From NCBI GenBank assembly GCA_910574915.1, contig CAJTCR010000013.1, positions 1 through 64,000 on the forward strand: a stretch of DNA of 64,000 bases, in the 5' to 3' direction. Positions within the stretch are counted from its first letter, which is position 1. Each line of letters begins with the position of its first letter. Positions 63,280 through 64,000 of the stretch are shown one piece after another. The notes below the pieces were generated by a model that saw only the letters and a program-made list of their open reading frames with translations, was not told the DNA's origin and searched no databases. The DNA comes from Eubacteriaceae bacterium (GTDB lineage Bacteria; Bacillota; Clostridia; Lachnospirales; Lachnospiraceae). A program made the position numbers and the translations under genes.

Positions 63280-64000
63280 ATGAAAAAACCCTTCTATTTT
63301 TACATCTCACTATTTTTAACACTATCCCTGCTCCCATCCGCCGGGCTTATTTTTACCGGCATCCGGCAGCCATCAATCAACCAGGAAAGCGCCCCAGCGC
63401 CCGCACTATTTACAGACGGCAGCCTAAACCCTTTCTTTTTAAGCGATGCCGGCGCATGGTTCGAAGACCATTTCGCGTTTCGCGAAGAAGCCGTAACCGC
63501 CTACGCACTGCTTTTAGGCAAAGGTTTTGGCGTATCGTCGCAGGAACGTGTGATAACCGGAACAGACGGATGGCTGTTTTACAAAGATTCCCTGGCAGAT
63601 TTTCAGGGAACAGCGCCGATGACGGGACGACAGCTATTTAATGTGGCGCATTCCCTTGCTATGGTGCAGGCATACGCTCAAAAAAACGGCGCGGCATTTG
63701 CGTTTGCAGCAGCGCCAAACAAAAATTCCCTGTATGGGACATATATGCCGTATTACTACCAGCCGCTGCGCACCGGCAAAAGCAATCTGGAACGGCTGGA
63801 AGAATATTTGCAGTCAGAGCAGGTGAATACGATTGACTTATATCAAAGCTTTCGGGATGACGGGCGCGTGCTTTATCATAAACGCGACTCTCACTGGAAT
63901 AACGAAGGCGCGGCTCTGGCTGCCGACAAGATTTTAAACGGGCTTGAAAAAGAGCATTCTGTATATACAGACCGGACGTATACTGTAAAAAAGGATTTTG
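63280..64000 (+). CDS. AlgJ/AlgX-like acetyltransferase partner (partial)
   Basis: This frame opens at 63280 behind AGGAGTGATCCAT and runs off the window after 240 residues. An N-terminal signal anchor (YISLFLTLSLLPSAGLIF) precedes a soluble extracellular domain with WFEDHFAFREEAV, GTDGWLFYKDS and KRDSHWNNEGA (DSHW at 203-206), the motif of AlgJ/AlgX-like SGNH-type proteins. These partner with MBOAT proteins to acetylate exported glycans, matching the AlgI-type gene at 59410. Confidence 0.85.
   Translation, partial: MKKPFYFYISLFLTLSLLPSAGLIFTGIRQPSINQESAPAPALFTDGSLNPFFLSDAGAWFEDHFAFREEAVTAYALLLGKGFGVSSQERVITGTDGWLFYKDSLADFQGTAPMTGRQLFNVAHSLAMVQAYAQKNGAAFAFAAAPNKNSLYGTYMPYYYQPLRTGKSNLERLEEYLQSEQVNTIDLYQSFRDDGRVLYHKRDSHWNNEGAALAADKILNGLEKEHSVYTDRTYTVKKDF

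Overview
The window reads as a chromosomal segment of a low-to-mid GC Firmicute, most likely a Lachnospiraceae/Clostridia gut-type bacterium. The grounds are the protein families: RbsABC-type sugar importer, xylulokinase, GH27 and GH51 glycosidases, LytTR/GHKL two-component pairs, choline-binding repeats, a DUF3796-type membrane protein with an XRE regulator, and a methyl-accepting chemotaxis protein. Strong AGGAGG ribosome binding sites and TTGACA/TATAAT promoters agree. No rRNA, tRNA or CRISPR array was seen. This placement is inference from families, not from a marker gene.

Layout. 1-1.6 kb is a junkyard: the 5' end of a group II intron placed just behind an intrinsic terminator, a 5'-truncated FkbM methyltransferase remnant and a frameshifted PD-(D/E)XK-type protein. 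1.7-8.3 kb is a minus-strand surface-polysaccharide operon (four GT4-type glycosyltransferases around a Wzm/Wzt-type ABC exporter). 8.4-12.2 kb holds an AAA-ATPase remnant, an RsmF-like rRNA methyltransferase, a PBP-like/HD fusion and an SseB-domain protein. 12.3-13.7 kb has a flavin reductase and deoD. 13.7-20.1 kb is a sugar or polyol locus: ROK repressor, divergent ABC importer and a sorbitol/xylitol-type dehydrogenase. After a repeat-rich stretch, 22.6-27.0 kb carries a GNAT, xylulokinase, a fucose/arabinose-isomerase-like enzyme and an AraC activator. 27.0-28.9 kb is a Septu-like PtuAB defence pair. 29.2-31.6 kb has a GH27 glycosidase, a zinc-ribbon protein and XRE/DUF3796 genes. 31.8-35.3 kb is a purine salvage operon (PNP, guanine deaminase, Crp-like regulator, YgjV-GNAT fusion). 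35.3-37.8 kb has a short pyruvate kinase and a LytTR/GHKL pair. 37.9-38.8 kb is a Panacea antitoxin with a PemK-like partner. 39.1-42.8 kb encodes a heterodimeric ABC exporter. 42.8-48.0 kb has an MCP, a GH51 arabinofuranosidase and an AAA/PD-(D/E)XK protein. 48.2-54.4 kb has a BFD-like ferredoxin, argJ, a DUF362-like lipoprotein and a marR-citrate synthase-metY operon with a CIRCE element upstream. 54.6-57.2 kb is a second LytTR/GHKL pair behind a possible attenuator, and aroK. 57.2-64.0 kb is a cell-surface cluster: a secreted protein, two choline-binding-repeat proteins, transglutaminase-like proteins, an AlgI/DltB-type MBOAT acyltransferase and an AlgJ/AlgX-like partner running off the window.

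The most unusual content is non-coding. A family of about 270-bp, nearly perfectly self-complementary elements (five near-complete copies and three fragments) shares a conserved tip and outer ends, while the sequence in the middle of the stem differs between copies yet stays base-paired within each copy. A second family of TA-flanked palindromic MITEs (end CTAGAGCGTGTTTGAAAAAT) sits next to or inside gene ends. No transposase for either family is in the window.
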